NCBI RefSeq assembly: GCF_018812025.1
Contig: NC_063052.1
Location: 29,040,068 to 29,104,067 of the forward strand
DNA length: 64,000 bases
From: Megalobrama amblycephala
Taxonomy: Eukaryota > Chordata > Actinopteri > Cypriniformes > Xenocyprididae
Direction: 5' to 3'
Shown here piece by piece: positions 12,003 to 53,910 of this stretch. Within the stretch, counting starts at the first letter, position 1. Every line of letters begins with the position of its first letter. Below the pieces are notes generated by a model. The model saw nothing but the letters and a program-made list of their open reading frames with translations, ran no database searches and was not told the origin of the DNA. Both the position numbers and the translations under genes were made by a program.

Positions 12003-12849
12003 AGGAATAGTTCACCCAAAAATGAAAATTATTCCATAGTTTACTCACCCTCAAGCCAATCTAGGTATGTATGACTATCTTCTTTCAGCCGAACACAATC
12101 ACAGTTATATTAAATAATATCCTTGTTCTTCCCAGCTTTGTGATGGCATTGAATAGAGCCAGAGTTTTTGAAGCTCCAAAAAGTGCATCCATCCATCATT
12201 AAAGTAATCCATACAACTCCAGTGGCAAAACGATGGGTTTTTGTAACAAAAATATCCATATTTAAAACTGGCTTAATTACTGGCTTCCAGCAACGGCCAT
12301 ATACGTGTTCACAAAAGAGTTGAGTTCTGGCGGAATGGTGACCTCTGGCCCAATGTATGACATAGGATGTAGCTCCTCTTATATTGAAATCCTCCGACAT
12401 TTTCCTTTAAAACATCTTTAGACTAATTTGAGACCGGTATTTTGTTTTGCTTTAACCTCTGTGATTCCATGTTTGTCAATTCTCACCGAAGCTTACGCTA
12501 CGCCTACGTCCTACATCATACGTCGGGTCTGAGGTCACCCTTCTGCTGGAACTCAGCTCTCTCGTGAACAAGCATATGGCAGTTGCCAGTAGCCAGTGAT
12601 TGAGTTTATAAAGTTTTAAATATGGATTAGCATTTATTAACCCACTGGAGTTTTATGGATTACTTTTATGATGGATGGATGTGCTTTTTGGAGCTTTAGA
12701 AACTCAGACATTATTCACTGCCATTACAAAGCTGGAAAGAACAAGGATATTATTTAATATAACTCAGATTGTGTTTGGCTGGAAGAAGAAAGTCATATAC
12801 ACCTAGGATGGCTTGAGAGCAAGTAAATTAAGTTGTTATTCCATTAAGT
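12003..12849. mobile_element. TTAA-family foldback element, variant A, decayed right end
   Basis: TTAA 11999-12002 is followed by aggaatagttcacccaaaaa. The interior carries a mirror pair: ttatattaaataatatccttgttctt near 12107 and its complement near 12745. The right terminus is degenerate (ttgttattccattaagttg). It shares its interior with the copy at 13937. Confidence 0.65.
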
Positions 12850-12935
12850 TGTAAATATAGTCAAAAAATTTTAACAACCTAACTGAAAGCTTAATATAGC
12901 TAATAGTACTTTTCTGCATATGTTCATACATCTAT

Positions 12936-13273
12936 CAATTCTCCAATCTGCTTTTCGGAGTTTAACCCCTATGCTGGAGCCTATCCCAGCATCTATGGCC
13001 ACAGGCTGGGGAAACCCTGGACAGATGGCCAGTCCATCACAGGGTTCACACACAGACACATTTGCAGTCTCATTTACACCTACGGACAATTACATTCGCC
13101 TATGCTGCTTGTTTTTGGATTGTGGGGGAAACCGGAGCACCCGGAGGAAGCCCACACAAACACAGGGAGAACATGCAAACTCCACACAGAAAGACCTCCT
13201 GGCTCAGTCGGGACTTGATCTGGGGACCTTCTTGCCGTGAGGCAACAGTGCTACACACTGAGTCACCTTGCCC
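12936..13273. repeat. dispersed fish retroelement-type repeat
   Basis: Contains ggagcctatcccagc, cagtccatcacagggttcac, aaaccggagcacccggagga and acatgcaaactccacacaga in order, a block I recognise as a widely dispersed repeat in fish genomes. I believe it is the 3' part of a non-LTR retrotransposon, but the class should be checked. The two plus-strand open frames here (12920 and 13062) are by-products. Confidence 0.6.
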
Positions 13274-13278
13274 TCATA

Positions 13279-13800
13279 CAGTGCCCTCCAAAAGTTTGAA
13301 ATCACCCCAAGGGACCATTCACAGAGATTGCATTTTTTCGTTTAAAACATACATTCTAGAGACGCCATTTTTAACAGCTGAATTTTTAACTTGACACATC
13401 ATTCTAAAAATGCAGTGCTCATGTGTGAGATGCAAAAGATGTGAGACACAAGTGCAAATGTCCAACACATCCATCTAGCACGTTAACATAGAAAAACCAA
13501 TGGAAAAGCAGCACAGTGGAATATCAAAAACAACCCCAAAGGTTCAAAAGTGGGTTTTGGGCAAAATCAATACAAATCTTTCTCAATCATTTATTGGTAT
13601 GAAAGCATTATATATTAACTTGCAATTATTTTTAAGGCCGACAATGATTTTTTTTTTTTTTGATTACATAATAATGGAAATAAATGCCCATCACAGTCAG
13701 ACTGTGAAGCCTGATTACTGGATTAACATGGCCAAGGTTACTTTTTTGAAGATTATTGGGTCAGCACAGCTTTATAGCTTTACTGATTGACAGACCAATC
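13279..13800. mobile_element. Tc1/mariner-like terminus and decayed body
   Basis: TA at 13277-13278 is followed by cagtgccctccaaaagttt, a typical Tc1/mariner inverted-repeat start in fish. No transposase similarity was recognised in what follows and the right end was not found, so the end coordinate is approximate. Confidence 0.4.
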
Positions 13801-13936
13801 AGAAAACAGGTTAAAAACAGCTTAAGTATGTTCTGAATTCATTAAAGGGGCTATATATAAGAATTTTCATGTATTGAAAAGCAGTGAACAGCAGAGCTGT
13901 GTATATACACGTCGCTATGATCAGATGTTTTCTTAA

Positions 13937-14824
13937 ATGGTTAGTTCACCCAAAAATTATGTATATATGACTATCATCTTTCAGACGAACACAATCTGAG
14001 CTATAATTAAAAATATCCTTGCTCTTCCGAGCTTTATAATGGTAGTGAAGAGGGGGCCAGATTTTGAAGCCCCAAAAAATTTATCCATACATTATAAAAA
14101 AAAATAGTCCATACAGCTCCAGGGGGTTAATAAAGGCATTTGAAGTCAAGAGATAATTTTTTTTCGAAACATATCTATATTTAAAACTTTATAAATTCAA
14201 ATAACTAGCTTCCAGTGGAAGACCGTACGCAAACAGCGCAAGTCAACTTGTGCCAAATGAGTAACCCCCAGCCCCATTTGTTTGAACCACAAGAGCCGTC
14301 TAAGCTTACGCTTCTCCTACATCCTACGTCATACATCGAAAGCTTAGACGCCTCTCGCGGTTTAAACAAATAGGGCTGGGCAACAAATTCAAGCTCCTCT
14401 TCTCTTATATCGAAATCCTCTGACATTTCTCTTTAAATATTATTGTTTTTTCGTCATTACGTCACGTGTCCGGTCGGAGGTTACTCTTCAGCCACAAATC
14501 GATGAGTGGGGGCATCTGCCGGAAGCTAGTTTTTATAGTTAATAAAGTTTTAAACATGGATATTTTTCTTACAAAAACCCATCGCTTTGCTTCTTTATTA
14601 ACAGAAGGCCTTTATTAGCCATATGGATTACTTTTATGATGGATGCGTTTCTTTTGGCTTCAAAAGAAAGCACCCTCCCACCCCCCTTTACAACCATTAT
14701 AAAGCTTGGAGGAGCAATATATCTCAGATTGTGTTAATCTGAAAGAAGATAGTCATATACACCCAGGATGGCTTAAGGGTGAGTAAATCATGGGATAATT
14801 TTCATTTTTGGGTGAACTAACCCT
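13937..14824. mobile_element. TTAA-family foldback element, variant A, complete
   Basis: TTAA at 13933-13936 and 14825-14828 flank the copy. The left end reads atggttagttcacccaaaa and the right end tttttgggtgaactaaccct. The two arms repeat the block gactatcatctttcagacgaac and its complement. The interior differs from the AGGGTTAG copies at 54574 and 23354 but matches 12003-12849. Confidence 0.75.
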
Positions 14825-15179
14825 TTAACTGCTGTTTTCTCACTGCTGTCATTTTTGTTGTGTTTAATTTCTCAATAAGAGGAAAGCGTGCAGCACATAC
14901 TGACACAACTAAACGGCGCTCTCAGGAGCGTGGACGGCATCAGTATGTTCGTTAACATTATCACTGTAAAGGTATTTACAACTTCTTTTTACTTATAAGC
15001 AAAATATGAAAAAGAACTTTGCCGTGACTATATCGGGGCCTTGAATCACATTCAGCATCTAGTACGTTACATGTACACTAGTGTAGGTTTCTGAATTCTA
15101 CATATATCCCCTTTAATAAATTATTTACTGAAATGAATTTGGAGTTTGTGTTGACCCATATCAAAGCAAAAGTCACACA

Positions 15180-16065
15180 ATAGCTATGTTTACATGCACC
15201 TAAAGAGTCCGTTTATAATCAGATTAATGGCCCAATTGGACTGAAAAGCTTTTATGTAAACACATAAATTGATACGATTGGGCTCGACCCAAATGAAATT
15301 TTGATAATTCGATCAACAGGAAAAAGCATGTAAAGGCATGAATCTATTTTGTCAAACAGATAAAATATCTTCTACACATGCACAGTACCATGATGCATAT
15401 GTTTACATGCATTTTATGTTATATGAATGGATGAGATTGAATATGATCTAAATATTTGCTAAAAAAAAAACCCTGACATAACTATATATTCAGTTAAATA
15501 ATATTCACGGTGGCTTTCAGAATCTTAAGTCTAAGGACCCCTAAAGAGACCTTTGCAAAAATAAAAAAATTGAGGACTTTCACATACACACAAACGTTTT
15601 GTGTGCGCACAGGTTTTTTTTTTTTTTTTTGTGCTTACACATTATAATTTCTGGTGTGTATATATAGCCATTTTGGGTCATTGCTACAGTTAATAGGAAG
15701 GGGATGAGTGTGTTTTGGAGCTTTATCTTAATTTTTTAAAAGCTTGCAACATGGAAGAAGAATTTGTTGATTTCTTTTGAGGTCACAAGATATTCCTCAA
15801 GATTCAACTGAGAAACTAAAAGAGGATAAGGTAAATTGGGTTATAATAAAGCCAATTATAATTATCCACAAGTCTAATGTGGTCTTGACATGACATTCAT
15901 ATGTATTCACTACAAATGTATTTCTAATAGCTGACCTTTCCTTTTAGATTATCCTAAGTGCCATTGTCAATTATTACGGATGACGAACTTGGATAATCAG
16001 GTATGTCATCAGATATGACGATTCATTCCGATTGACAAAAAAATGACAGCATGTAAACATCCCTA
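15180..16065. mobile_element. DNA element with ATGTTTACATGCA ends
   Basis: The left end tagctatgtttacatgcacc is mirrored by agcatgtaaacatccctaa at about 16047-16065, and several copies of the catgtaaac word lie between. This fits a foldback or MITE-type element. Boundaries are approximate. Confidence 0.5.
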
Positions 16066-16379
16066 ATGGTCAAAATCCTGAAATGACCAAGATTTATGCT
16101 AATATTGTGAGTAATGTTGTGCAAACCCCCATTTTACCCAAGATATTTCGAAACATTTGTAGGGCACTGTATGCGTAAGCAGGAACGAGAGAGAAAGAAG
16201 AGATTTACCTCATATACTTGTTTTTTAAGTGACAGTAGAGAATCAGGGCACAGTTACTATGGTTGTGGCTCTGCACCTACTTAGATATGCAGAAGATCAT
16301 CTCTGCTGTTTGAGAACTCCTCACACTGTCTGTCATTTCACAGAGATGATGGGAGAGGGGAAGGGAGATATGAGATTCC

Positions 16380-16930
16380 ACCCATGTCTCCACTGTCTTT
16401 GTGCCATTTCTCCAGTATGTCTCAGGGGATTATTACTTCCCACACTCTTTCCCCCACTTCCTTTCTGCAGTGTGTTTTTCTCTCCTCATCTGTTTTGTGA
16501 CAGATGCACTCACTGTTTGGCTTTTTGGGGCATGATGAGCTATTTCTCTCCGACAGCAAAGCCATACTTCCTCTTGCCAGTTAATGTTGCTGAGTCTCAC
16601 TTACCCCCCGACCGCCTTCTCTGTCTGTTTCTGTCCATCCCTCTCCAATTCCCCCATCACTCTTTCATTTTCTTATCCACTTGTCTGATCCACTTCTTCA
16701 ACCCATCCTTCTTTCGTTTTGCGCTGACTGTGTCTCTTTCTCTAATACACTCTGTCTCATTTTGTCTTTCATTACCCTTGTTCTGCTCTTGCCTCGTCTT
16801 CCTGTGAGGCCCTAATCTCTCAATCGGTCTACATCTCTGTCCACGTCATTGGGGTATTCCATCTTTCACTTCTTCTGTATCTATCCATTAACTGAACCAC
16901 TCAAACCCTCCAGCAGTTCTCCAAGTCTCC
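16380..16930. repeat. pyrimidine-rich stretch
   Basis: The plus strand is strongly biased to C and T over about 550 bases, with many tctctctc and ccatc words. This low complexity explains the 192-codon open frame at 16229-16807. It lies downstream of the chrna7 stop and could belong to a long 3' UTR, but I saw neither AATAAA nor ATTAAA on the minus strand between 16230 and 17580. Confidence 0.6.
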
Positions 16931-17580
16931 CATCTGTCCTTGAAACAAGCGCCTTTTTCATTTTTTAAGAAGAGCATTTTTGATCTGGGTTCATATGAGC
17001 CATTCACTGCACGTCTGCCACTATTATCAATATTTCTCTCTGTCTCTTCAGCTTTTTTGCTCCCTCTCTCCTCGCCTACCCGTAGATGAACATTACCAAA
17101 ATATATTTTGACATCATAGAGAAGTTTTGTACTGTGCTAGATGTTAGATGTACAATGTCACACAAGTTTGAGTAACACGACTGGCCATTCCTCAGAGGTT
17201 CATGTCAGGTTATGAGGCGTTTGACACAGTTGAAAGGTCATTAATCAGTGTTTTCACTTTTTTATGTTTCGTTTTTCATTCATTCCATAGCCGAACATTT
17301 AACCATATAGCGAACCAACCCCTTTTGTCATTTACAAACACCTTTCGGTGAAGGTCTTTAGCGTTCCACCAGCAAAGTTCAGTCTGAGATGTCTGAGTGG
17401 GCCTTAAATCTCCAGGACATTAGCCAATCAGAAGTATTCTCAATTCAGACCTCGGGATCCTGCATTATTCCAATCACAGTCTTGGAAAAAAAGCTGAGTC
17501 ACTGTTTTGAGGAGAAGAATACTTCCCAATTATGGTCAAACCCAAGTTTCCCGAATACACATTCTCTTCTAACGCAGCAA
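16931..17580 (-). other. region downstream of chrna7 stop, probable 3' UTR
   Basis: No coding signal. On position it should include at least the start of the chrna7 3' UTR. No standard poly(A) signal was seen on the minus strand down to 16230, so the UTR may be longer or use a variant signal. Confidence 0.4.
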
Positions 17581-46988
<29,408 letters not shown>

Positions 46989-47230
46989 TCCAGGAGATAT
47001 GAAGGAAAAGCAGGGCAGAAAAACAGGAATATGTTCGGATATGGAGAGAGGAGGAAATATCCTGGTGGAGTGAAGGAGAGGAGAGGAAAGCAAGAGCTGG
47101 CTTGATGTAAGCAGTGGACAGAATAAATGTGGAAGAGAGAGAGAGCTTACCCAGTGATGTCGGCAAATTGCAGCGAGTGAGAGAAGGGGGAAAAAAAGAC
47201 CTGATTGATTCGAGACTCACAAGTCAGCTC
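46989..47230 (-). promoter_or_regulatory. probable chrna7 5' UTR and proximal promoter
   Basis: The segment upstream of the start is purine-rich on the plus strand (ggagagaggaggaaatat, agagagagagagc), giving a CT-rich leader on the gene strand. A donor-like ctgg|gtaagc on the minus strand near 47155-47146 could mark an alternative upstream exon. No TATA box was evident. The transcription start is not determined. Confidence 0.4.
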
Positions 47231-47640
47231 TCTCTCTCTCTAAACCCAAATCTCTGAGATTCCCTAAGAAGGACAGATGAATGAGAAGAAGGATTGGGAA
47301 TACAAAGGAAGGGAGATCAAGGACAAAAAAGGGGGAAAGGGGAAACTGATCTTCCTGTCTACCTAAAATAATCACATTCGGTTTAATCTTCCACTGTTTT
47401 GTCTCTCTCTTTGTCCTACTTTCCTTCTCTGTTATGGGATTTATTCCTGCAATGAATTCTCAAAGTTAGATCTTGAGAGGAAGTGAAAAGTGCCACACTA
47501 GAAAAACTTTTGTTATACGGAGGAAACCGTTTCTCTTTTCAAAAGGTTTTCTTCTTTTTTTTTTTAAATTATCACTTACATGTAAGAGACTGATATGTTA
47601 TGTGAGCAACAAACAGTGCCTTTAAATATTATATTACATA
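47231..47640. other. intergenic upstream of chrna7
   Basis: Purine-rich near 47260-47350, otherwise no clear repeat or gene. It may contain distal promoter sequence of chrna7. Confidence 0.4.
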
Positions 47641-47787
47641 ATATATTATAGGTTTGGGGTCAGTAAGATTTTTTTTTAAAGAAATGAATCATTTGATTCA
47701 GCTATTGCGAATTATATAGATCAAAAGTGACAGTGAAGACATTTAGATTGTTACAAAAATTCTATTTAAAAAATGCTGTTCTTTTAA

Positions 47788-49487
47788 AGGGTTAGTTCAA
47801 CCAAAAATGAAAATTCTGTCATTTATTACTCACTCTCATGTCGTTCCACACCCGTAAGACCTTCGTTCATCTTCGGAACACAAATTAAGATATTTTTGAT
47901 AAAATCAGAGATGTATATGACTCGTCCATAGACAGCAATTTAACTGACACTTTCAAGGTCCAGAAAGGTAGTAAAGAATTCATTAAAGGATTAGTCCACT
48001 TTTAAATACACTTTTCCTTATAAATTTACTCACCCCCATGTCATCCAAGATGTTCGTGTCTTTCTTTCTTTCAGTCAAAAAGAAATGAAGGTTTTTGAGG
48101 AAAACATTCCAGGATTATTGTCCTTACAGTGGATTTCAATGGCTACCAACAGATTGAAGGTCAAAATTACAGTTTCAGTGCAGCTTCAAGGGCTTTAAAC
48201 GATACCAGATGAGTAATAAGGGTCTTATCTAGCGAATCGATCGGCCATTTTTGAAAAAAATACAACCGTTTATGCTTTATAAACAAAATATCGTCTTGAA
48301 CGTACTTTTCGCTTCCGCATTCTTCATAACGCTTACGCTGAATGTCCTACGCCTTCCCTATTCTACTTACGGAACGAACGCAGCGCCAGTTTTGTTTTTT
48401 TCCGTAACTTGAATAGGGAAGGCGTAGGACATTCAGCGTAAGCGTTATGAAGAATGCGGAAGCGAAAAGTACGTTCAAGACGATATTTTGTTTATAAAGC
48501 ATAAACGGTTGTATTTTTTTCAAAAATGGCCGATCGATTCGCTAGATAAGACCCTTATTACTCATCTGGTATCGTTTAAAGCCCTTGAAGCTGCACTGAA
48601 ACTGTAATTTTGACCTTCAATCTGTTGGTAGCCATTGAAATCCACTGTAAGGACAATAATCCTGGAATGTTTTCCTCAAAAACCTTCATTTCTTTTCGAC
48701 TGAAGAGAGAAAGACATGAACATCTTGGATGACATTGGGGTGAGTAAATTTATCAGGAAAAGTGTATTTAAAAGTGGACTAATCCTTTAAAACAGTCAAC
48801 GTGACTGCAGTGGTTCAACCTTAATTTATGAAGTAACGAGAATACTCTTTATGCACAAAACAAAAATAACAACTTTATTCAACAATTTCTTCTCTTCTGT
48901 GTCATTCTCATATGCTGTTTTTGTGTCAGCGTTTCCAGGTTTTACGTAAGAATGCGGGCTCAGTATTCGGTTGTTAAGTCTGAAGTCACGCAGCAGCGCT
49001 TCCGGGTCCTAACGCTCTATCTCATACCACAAGAAAACAATGGTGCTAATATACACACACGATGTGGTGTAATACTAAAAAAAAAATTATAATCATAACC
49101 TTTATCTCCATATCAAAATTCCAGATGGCCAGACAATGATTCATCTTTTATAAATCATTAAAATATTAATGTTTGTGATGCTGTGAGCACGGAGACTGTT
49201 GTGTAGACTGTAAGTACTTAAAATGTTTAACTTTTCAAAATGATTGATGTTTAATATGAATAAATAGCACTCATAAACGGCTGTCGATGGCATTCTCAAG
49301 TGAAATGAGTCGAGGCTTGGACCCTGAAACGGCGTTCCTTACGTCACGACTTAACAAGTAGACTGGCAGAGGCTGTTCACATGAGCAACACAACGCATTT
49401 GAAGACAAACGAAGGTCTTACGGGTTTGGAACAACATGAGGGTGAGTAATTAATGACAGAATTTTCATTTTTGGGTTAACTAACCCT
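47788..49487. mobile_element. TTAA-family element, middle level of the nest
   Basis: TTAA at 47784-47787 and 49488-49491. Left end agggttagttcaaccaaaaa, right end tttttgggttaactaaccct. Interior differs from the 54574 type. Interrupted at 47987-48786 by a third element. Confidence 0.85.
47987..48786. mobile_element. 800-bp foldback with near-perfect arms, innermost level
   Basis: TTAA at 47983-47986 and 48787-48790. Ends aggattagtccacttttaaa and its complement. The arms, each roughly 370-380 bases, are almost identical in reverse complement, including gcgttatgaagaatgcgg, cgatattttgtttataaagc and aaaatggccgatcgattcgc with their mirrors. The short centre is about 48370-48410. High arm identity means a recent copy. 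Confidence 0.88.
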
Positions 49488-49899
49488 TTAAACTTTATAT
49501 TTATCGCAGAATCCTAAAATAATATCCACAGAAAGCACAACTGTTTTCAATATTGATAATACTAAAAATGTTTCTTGAGCAGCAAATCAGCATATTAGAA
49601 TGATTTCTGAAGGATCATGTGACACTGAAGACTGGAGTAATGATGCTGAAAATTCAGCTGTCTATCACAGAAGTAAATTACATTTTAAAGTATATTTAAA
49701 ATAGAAAACAGTTTAAAATATAAAAAATATTTCAGCACAGAATAGAAACAAGTAAAGTAACACATTCTTTTTAAATTTACAACAAAATATCTGAACAGGC
49801 GTGAATTTGCATTTCCTTCAGCCTGAGGCTTATTCATTTCACTTTTGGTGTGAAAGGGCCGTTACATTTGCCAAAAATAGAACATTTTTGTTGTCATAA

Positions 49900-50050
49900 A
49901 AACAAACAAACAGCCCAGCCAGGATGAGGAAAAGTAAAGCAACAGTAACGTAACGCATTACTTTCCATGAAAAGTAACTAACGCGATTTTTTTTAGGACG
50001 TAACGCAATATTGTAATGCATTACTTTTAAAAGTAACTTTCCCCAACACC
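49900..50050. repeat. dispersed repeat with ACGTTACTTTT-type words
   Basis: Contains aacagtaacgtaacgcattac, gtaacgcaatattgtaatgc and aaaagtaactttccccaacac, a block I recognise as a common fish DNA repeat. Probably one end of an element. Confidence 0.5.
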
Positions 50051-50828
50051 GCCTATCAATATCCTCATCAGCGACACTTTTTCATCTTGATACGCTTGTG
50101 TTAACCAAAAACGTAGTAGCCTGCTTTTTGTCCCTGAAGGAGAGAAAGTAGCTAAATTAATTATATTCAGTGGTTTTAATAGGCTAAGACACTAAACGTA
50201 TGCAGCAAATTTTCTTTTTCAGCTACTGTCATGGCAACCGTCATGGCAACAATTTGAAGTGACATTTGCCAAACAAATCAAGTCTAAACATTTATTCCGT
50301 TAGAAAAATATTCAGTGTATGACTATAAGCAAAGCTGTTGTATTCACCCGTAGGTATATAGCCTAATTTAAAAAAAAGTTAAAGCAGAGAAAGTAAGTTA
50401 TATGGCAACTTACCTGAATAATATACATCCGGTTTGATGTCGGAGGTATTTAAATGTCTAATAACTGAGGTTTGTTACCGCCAGATCAACGCAAGAATGT
50501 TTCATCGGACCGCGCGTTCACGTTTGCATTCTCGTACTCGCGAATATATGCGTCGGCCTGTATTTCTGGCCTGACTATGCCTGCATTAGAAAAAAAATGC
50601 GGAAAGCTTTGAACAGCACTACACAACAACTAATGTAAAAGTAGCAATAATCATATAACAGTAACTTAAATTCACCATGAAATCAGAATTGACAATTCTT
50701 TTTCATTTTTTAATGGAACATTGCAGTATTTGTAATAAATGATTTATCTGTGCACATCATTATTTTTTAAATTCATGTGCCCTCATAATCTTCTATCAAA
50801 ATAACTTCCTCCCTCTTGCAGCAATATC
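50051..50828. other. intergenic, no gene seen
   Basis: AT-rich sequence with no recognised exon or element termini. Confidence 0.5.
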
Positions 50829-51385
50829 TAGGCTGCATCTGAATTGGCATACTTCACTACTATATAGTAGATGAAAAACAGTATGTCCGAATTCACACTT
50901 CACAGTAGGCCTACTCATAAAAGAGTGGGCAAAAAGTATCCGGCTCTCCTATTACTTCCGACGAGATTCTGAATGAATCGACATGCTGATTCATTATGCT
51001 CCGAAGCTTCCTGAAGCAGCGTTTTGAAATCGGCCATCACTATATAAGTCATTTTTTTTTTTTTTTTTGGTGTACCAAAAATATTCTTGTCGCTTTATAA
51101 TATTAATATTGAACCACTGTACTCACATGAACTGATTTAAATATGTTTTTAGTACATTTATGCATCTTGAGAGAGGAAATGTCATTGCTCCCTATGCAGG
51201 CCTGAGCTATCGGATTTCAACTAAAATATCTTAATTTGTGTTCCGAAGTCTTACGGGTGTGGAACGGCATGAGGGTGAGTAATAAATGACAGAATTTTCA
51301 TTTTTGGGTGAACTAACCCTTTAAGTAATTACTTATTCAAAATAAGTACCTACTCAAGAGAGTATGTGATTTCGAATGCAGCCCT
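50829..51385. mobile_element. MITE with GGCTGCAT ends, carrying a TTAA-family half element
   Basis: The left end aggctgcatctgaattggcatac is mirrored by gtatgtgatttcgaatgcagcc at the right. Between them, from about 50960 to 51320, lies the right half of a TTAA-family element (ending tttttgggtgaactaaccct with TTAA 51321-51324). Its left half is missing. Confidence 0.6.
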
Positions 51386-51472
51386 CTTCTCTTCTCAATT
51401 GACGTGTTTACTGGCACGAGGGTGGGACAACCTGTCACTCACAGACATGAGGTCACAGCAATAGCAAACACT

Positions 51473-51777
51473 GGCCCTGTCCCAAATGGCACACTTCATG
51501 TGCATTTTCGGTCTTGTGGACTTACAATGGCCACTGCGTGCGCATGTCCTTTAAGTCCAAAAGACCGTTGGGTGTCCCATTCGTCAGCTTAAAGAAGGGT
51601 GCTCGTGAGCGCCCCCTTTGCGGCTGCTATTCGCCCTCGTTGCGCATGAACTGCTGAGCCTGCAAGACTGTGAGCTACGCGGAGGACTTTACCCAGCAGT
51701 CAAAGTGGCATTACGTTGTGAAAGTGCGGACTCAGAGGAAGACCGTGAGGGTTTAGGGTGCCATTTGGGACAGGGCC
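51473..51777. mobile_element. 305-bp MITE with GGCCCTGTCCCAAATGGCAC ends
   Basis: The left end ggccctgtcccaaatggcac and right end gtgccatttgggacagggcc are exact 20-base complements. GC-rich interior with gcgccccctttgcggctgc. No clear target duplication. The open frame at 51404-51592 overlaps its left end and is not a gene. Confidence 0.75.
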
Positions 51778-52061
51778 TATAACGATCCAACAATCCAATC
51801 AATTCCAATCAATTCCTGATTGGATTCAAGTCCCAATCAAGAAAATGGATCCACAATCCGCTTGTTAAGATGTGACGTAAGGAATGCCGTTTCCAGGCCT
51901 GAATATTTTAACAATTTATAAAAGATGAATCACTCTCTGGGCATCTGCAATTTCGGTATGGAGAAATGGAGAAAGGGTAGGATTATAATTTTCGGTAGTA
52001 TTACATCACATCGTGGGTGAATATTAGCACCGTTTATTGTTTTCTTGGGGCATCTGGTAGA

Positions 52062-52847
52062 GTGTTTACCCAAAAATGAAAATTCTGTCATTTATTACTC
52101 ACCCTCATGCCGTTCCACACCCGTAAGACCTTCGTTCATCTTTGGAACGCAAATTAAGATATTTTTGATGAAATCCGATGGCTCCGTGAGACCTCCATAG
52201 GGAGCAATGACATTTCATCTCTCAAGATCTATAAATGTACTAAAAACATATTTAAATCGGTTCATGTGAGTACAGTGGTTCAATATTAATATTATAAAGC
52301 GACGAGAATATTTTTGGTGCAAAAAAAAAAAAATCAAAATAACAACTTATAAAGTGATGGCCGATTTCAAAACACTGCTTCAGGAAGCTTCGGAGTGTTA
52401 TGAATCAGCGTGTCGAATCAGCCGTTCGGAGCGCCAAAGTCACGTGATTTCAGAAGTTTGGCGGTTTGACACGCGATCCGAACCACTGATTCGACACAAA
52501 AGAATCATAACGCTCCGAAGCTTCATGAAGCAGTGTTTTGAAATCGGCCATCGCTAAATAAGTCGTTGTTTTGTTTTTTTGCCGCACCAAAAATATTCTC
52601 GTCATTTTATAATATTAATATTGAACCACTGTACTCACATGAACTGATTTAAATATGTTTTTAGTACCTTTATGGATCTTGAGAGAGGAAATGTCATTGC
52701 TCCCTATGAAGGCCTCACTGAGCCATCGGATTTCAACTAAAATATCTTAATTTGTGTTCTGAAGATTAACGAAGATCTTACGGGTGTGGAACGACATGAG
52801 GGTGAGTAATAAATGACATTATTTTCATTTTTGGGTGAACTAACACT
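52062..52847. mobile_element. TTAA-family foldback element
   Basis: The right end tttttgggtgaactaacact is followed by TTAA 52848-52851. The left end is worn (gtttacccaaaaatgaaaat). The arms mirror around 52390-52500 with the cgaatca...tgattcg and gcgccaaagtcacgtgattt blocks. The words atccgcttgttaa (about 51857) and ttaacaagcggat (52848) flank it as an inverted pair, possibly a worn host element. Confidence 0.7.
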
Positions 52848-52862
52848 TTAACAAGCGGATAG

Positions 52863-53905
52863 GGACTTCTATTTCATGCCAACTTCAATCATTTATCTGC
52901 AATGCATGCCGGGAAATCGCTACATTGTGTAATATGAAATTGTTCAGATGGTTCTTTAATGCTGGTTGGTGCAAAATTTGGAGTAATATTGTTGTTATAA
53001 CACATTCAAAATAATTCACAATTCTTCGTATCTCCGAAAAACCTAGATACAATGTGCTAATTGCTTTTTAACGGCCTGAAATTGTCAAATATATTGTATG
53101 TCAAATATACAAAAAATTGTAAGGCTTAAAGTCAAGTATGTTCAGGCACGCTTGAGTGTGTGTGTGTGCGTGTGTCTTAATGGGATAACGGAGATTATGT
53201 TGGAGGGGGTTTAATTGAGGAAGTGCTGGTATATGCAAGTGGCACACAGTAATGTGCTTAGTTAAACTCCTCCTCTCATTCGTCCTGACGAAGTGCTGAG
53301 ACAGGGGCCGGGGAATGGGAAACCAGAGAGCGAGTGAGAGCCCTATAATAGATTACCCTATTACTACAGATGCCCTTCGGTAGCCTCTTCACGCGGGGAG
53401 GGAGCCGAGGTGATCGGAGCTCACAGTCAGGCATCTGGAGAGGCTTTCACACCCCACTGCTCTCTGAGAGAAAGCCTAACAGCAGTATAACATATAGATA
53501 TGTCATAGAAAACAAGCGTTTAATATATCACCTAAAAACAGCGGCATTAAAAATGATGATGCCTAGATGTTTGATTGCATTTAGTTTACCGGCACAAAAC
53601 TGTTGTTCTTAAAAAAAGGAATGCTGAAAAGCTTAAAAGCATGTTTTTGTGACAAGAAAAAGAGTGTAAACTTAAAGTACAGCAGGAATTGATTGGATCA
53701 TGAAAAGTGGTGATTGCATAACAGAATGGAGCCGGACCTGAATGGAGTTTCGGGATTGTGGCGACTGAAGGTCAAGTTCACCCTTGAGAGCATCTTGATG
53801 TAGGCTAACACAATAAATAAATGTTAGGCTATTTTTCAGCATGAACCAATAACCCACACAGCCTTGGGGTTTTTAATCTTTTAGATGTAAAATATGAATC
53901 TCCTT
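52863..53905. other. intergenic, no gene seen
   Basis: Contains a GT-rich stretch at 53156-53172. The segment near 53350-53470 is less AT-rich and not obviously repetitive. No exon recognised. Confidence 0.45.
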
Positions 53906-53910
53906 ATCAG

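Larger units (their letters stand above)
47645..49710. mobile_element. outermost MITE of a second three-level nest
   Basis: The left part (47645-47783) has aggtttggggtcagtaag, gatcaaaagtgacagtgaag and atgctgttctttt. It resumes at 49492 with cagaatcctaaaataat, tttcttgagcagcaaatcag and gaaggatcatgtgacactg. These are consecutive blocks in the uninterrupted family copies at 36600-36960 and 56741-57130. Both outer ends look worn. Confidence 0.75.

Noticed and set aside
16229..16807. 192-codon plus-strand open frame
   Set aside because: Lies in a pyrimidine-rich stretch that lacks stop codons by composition. The translation is low complexity (Leu, Ser, Phe, Pro, Cys) with no family features.
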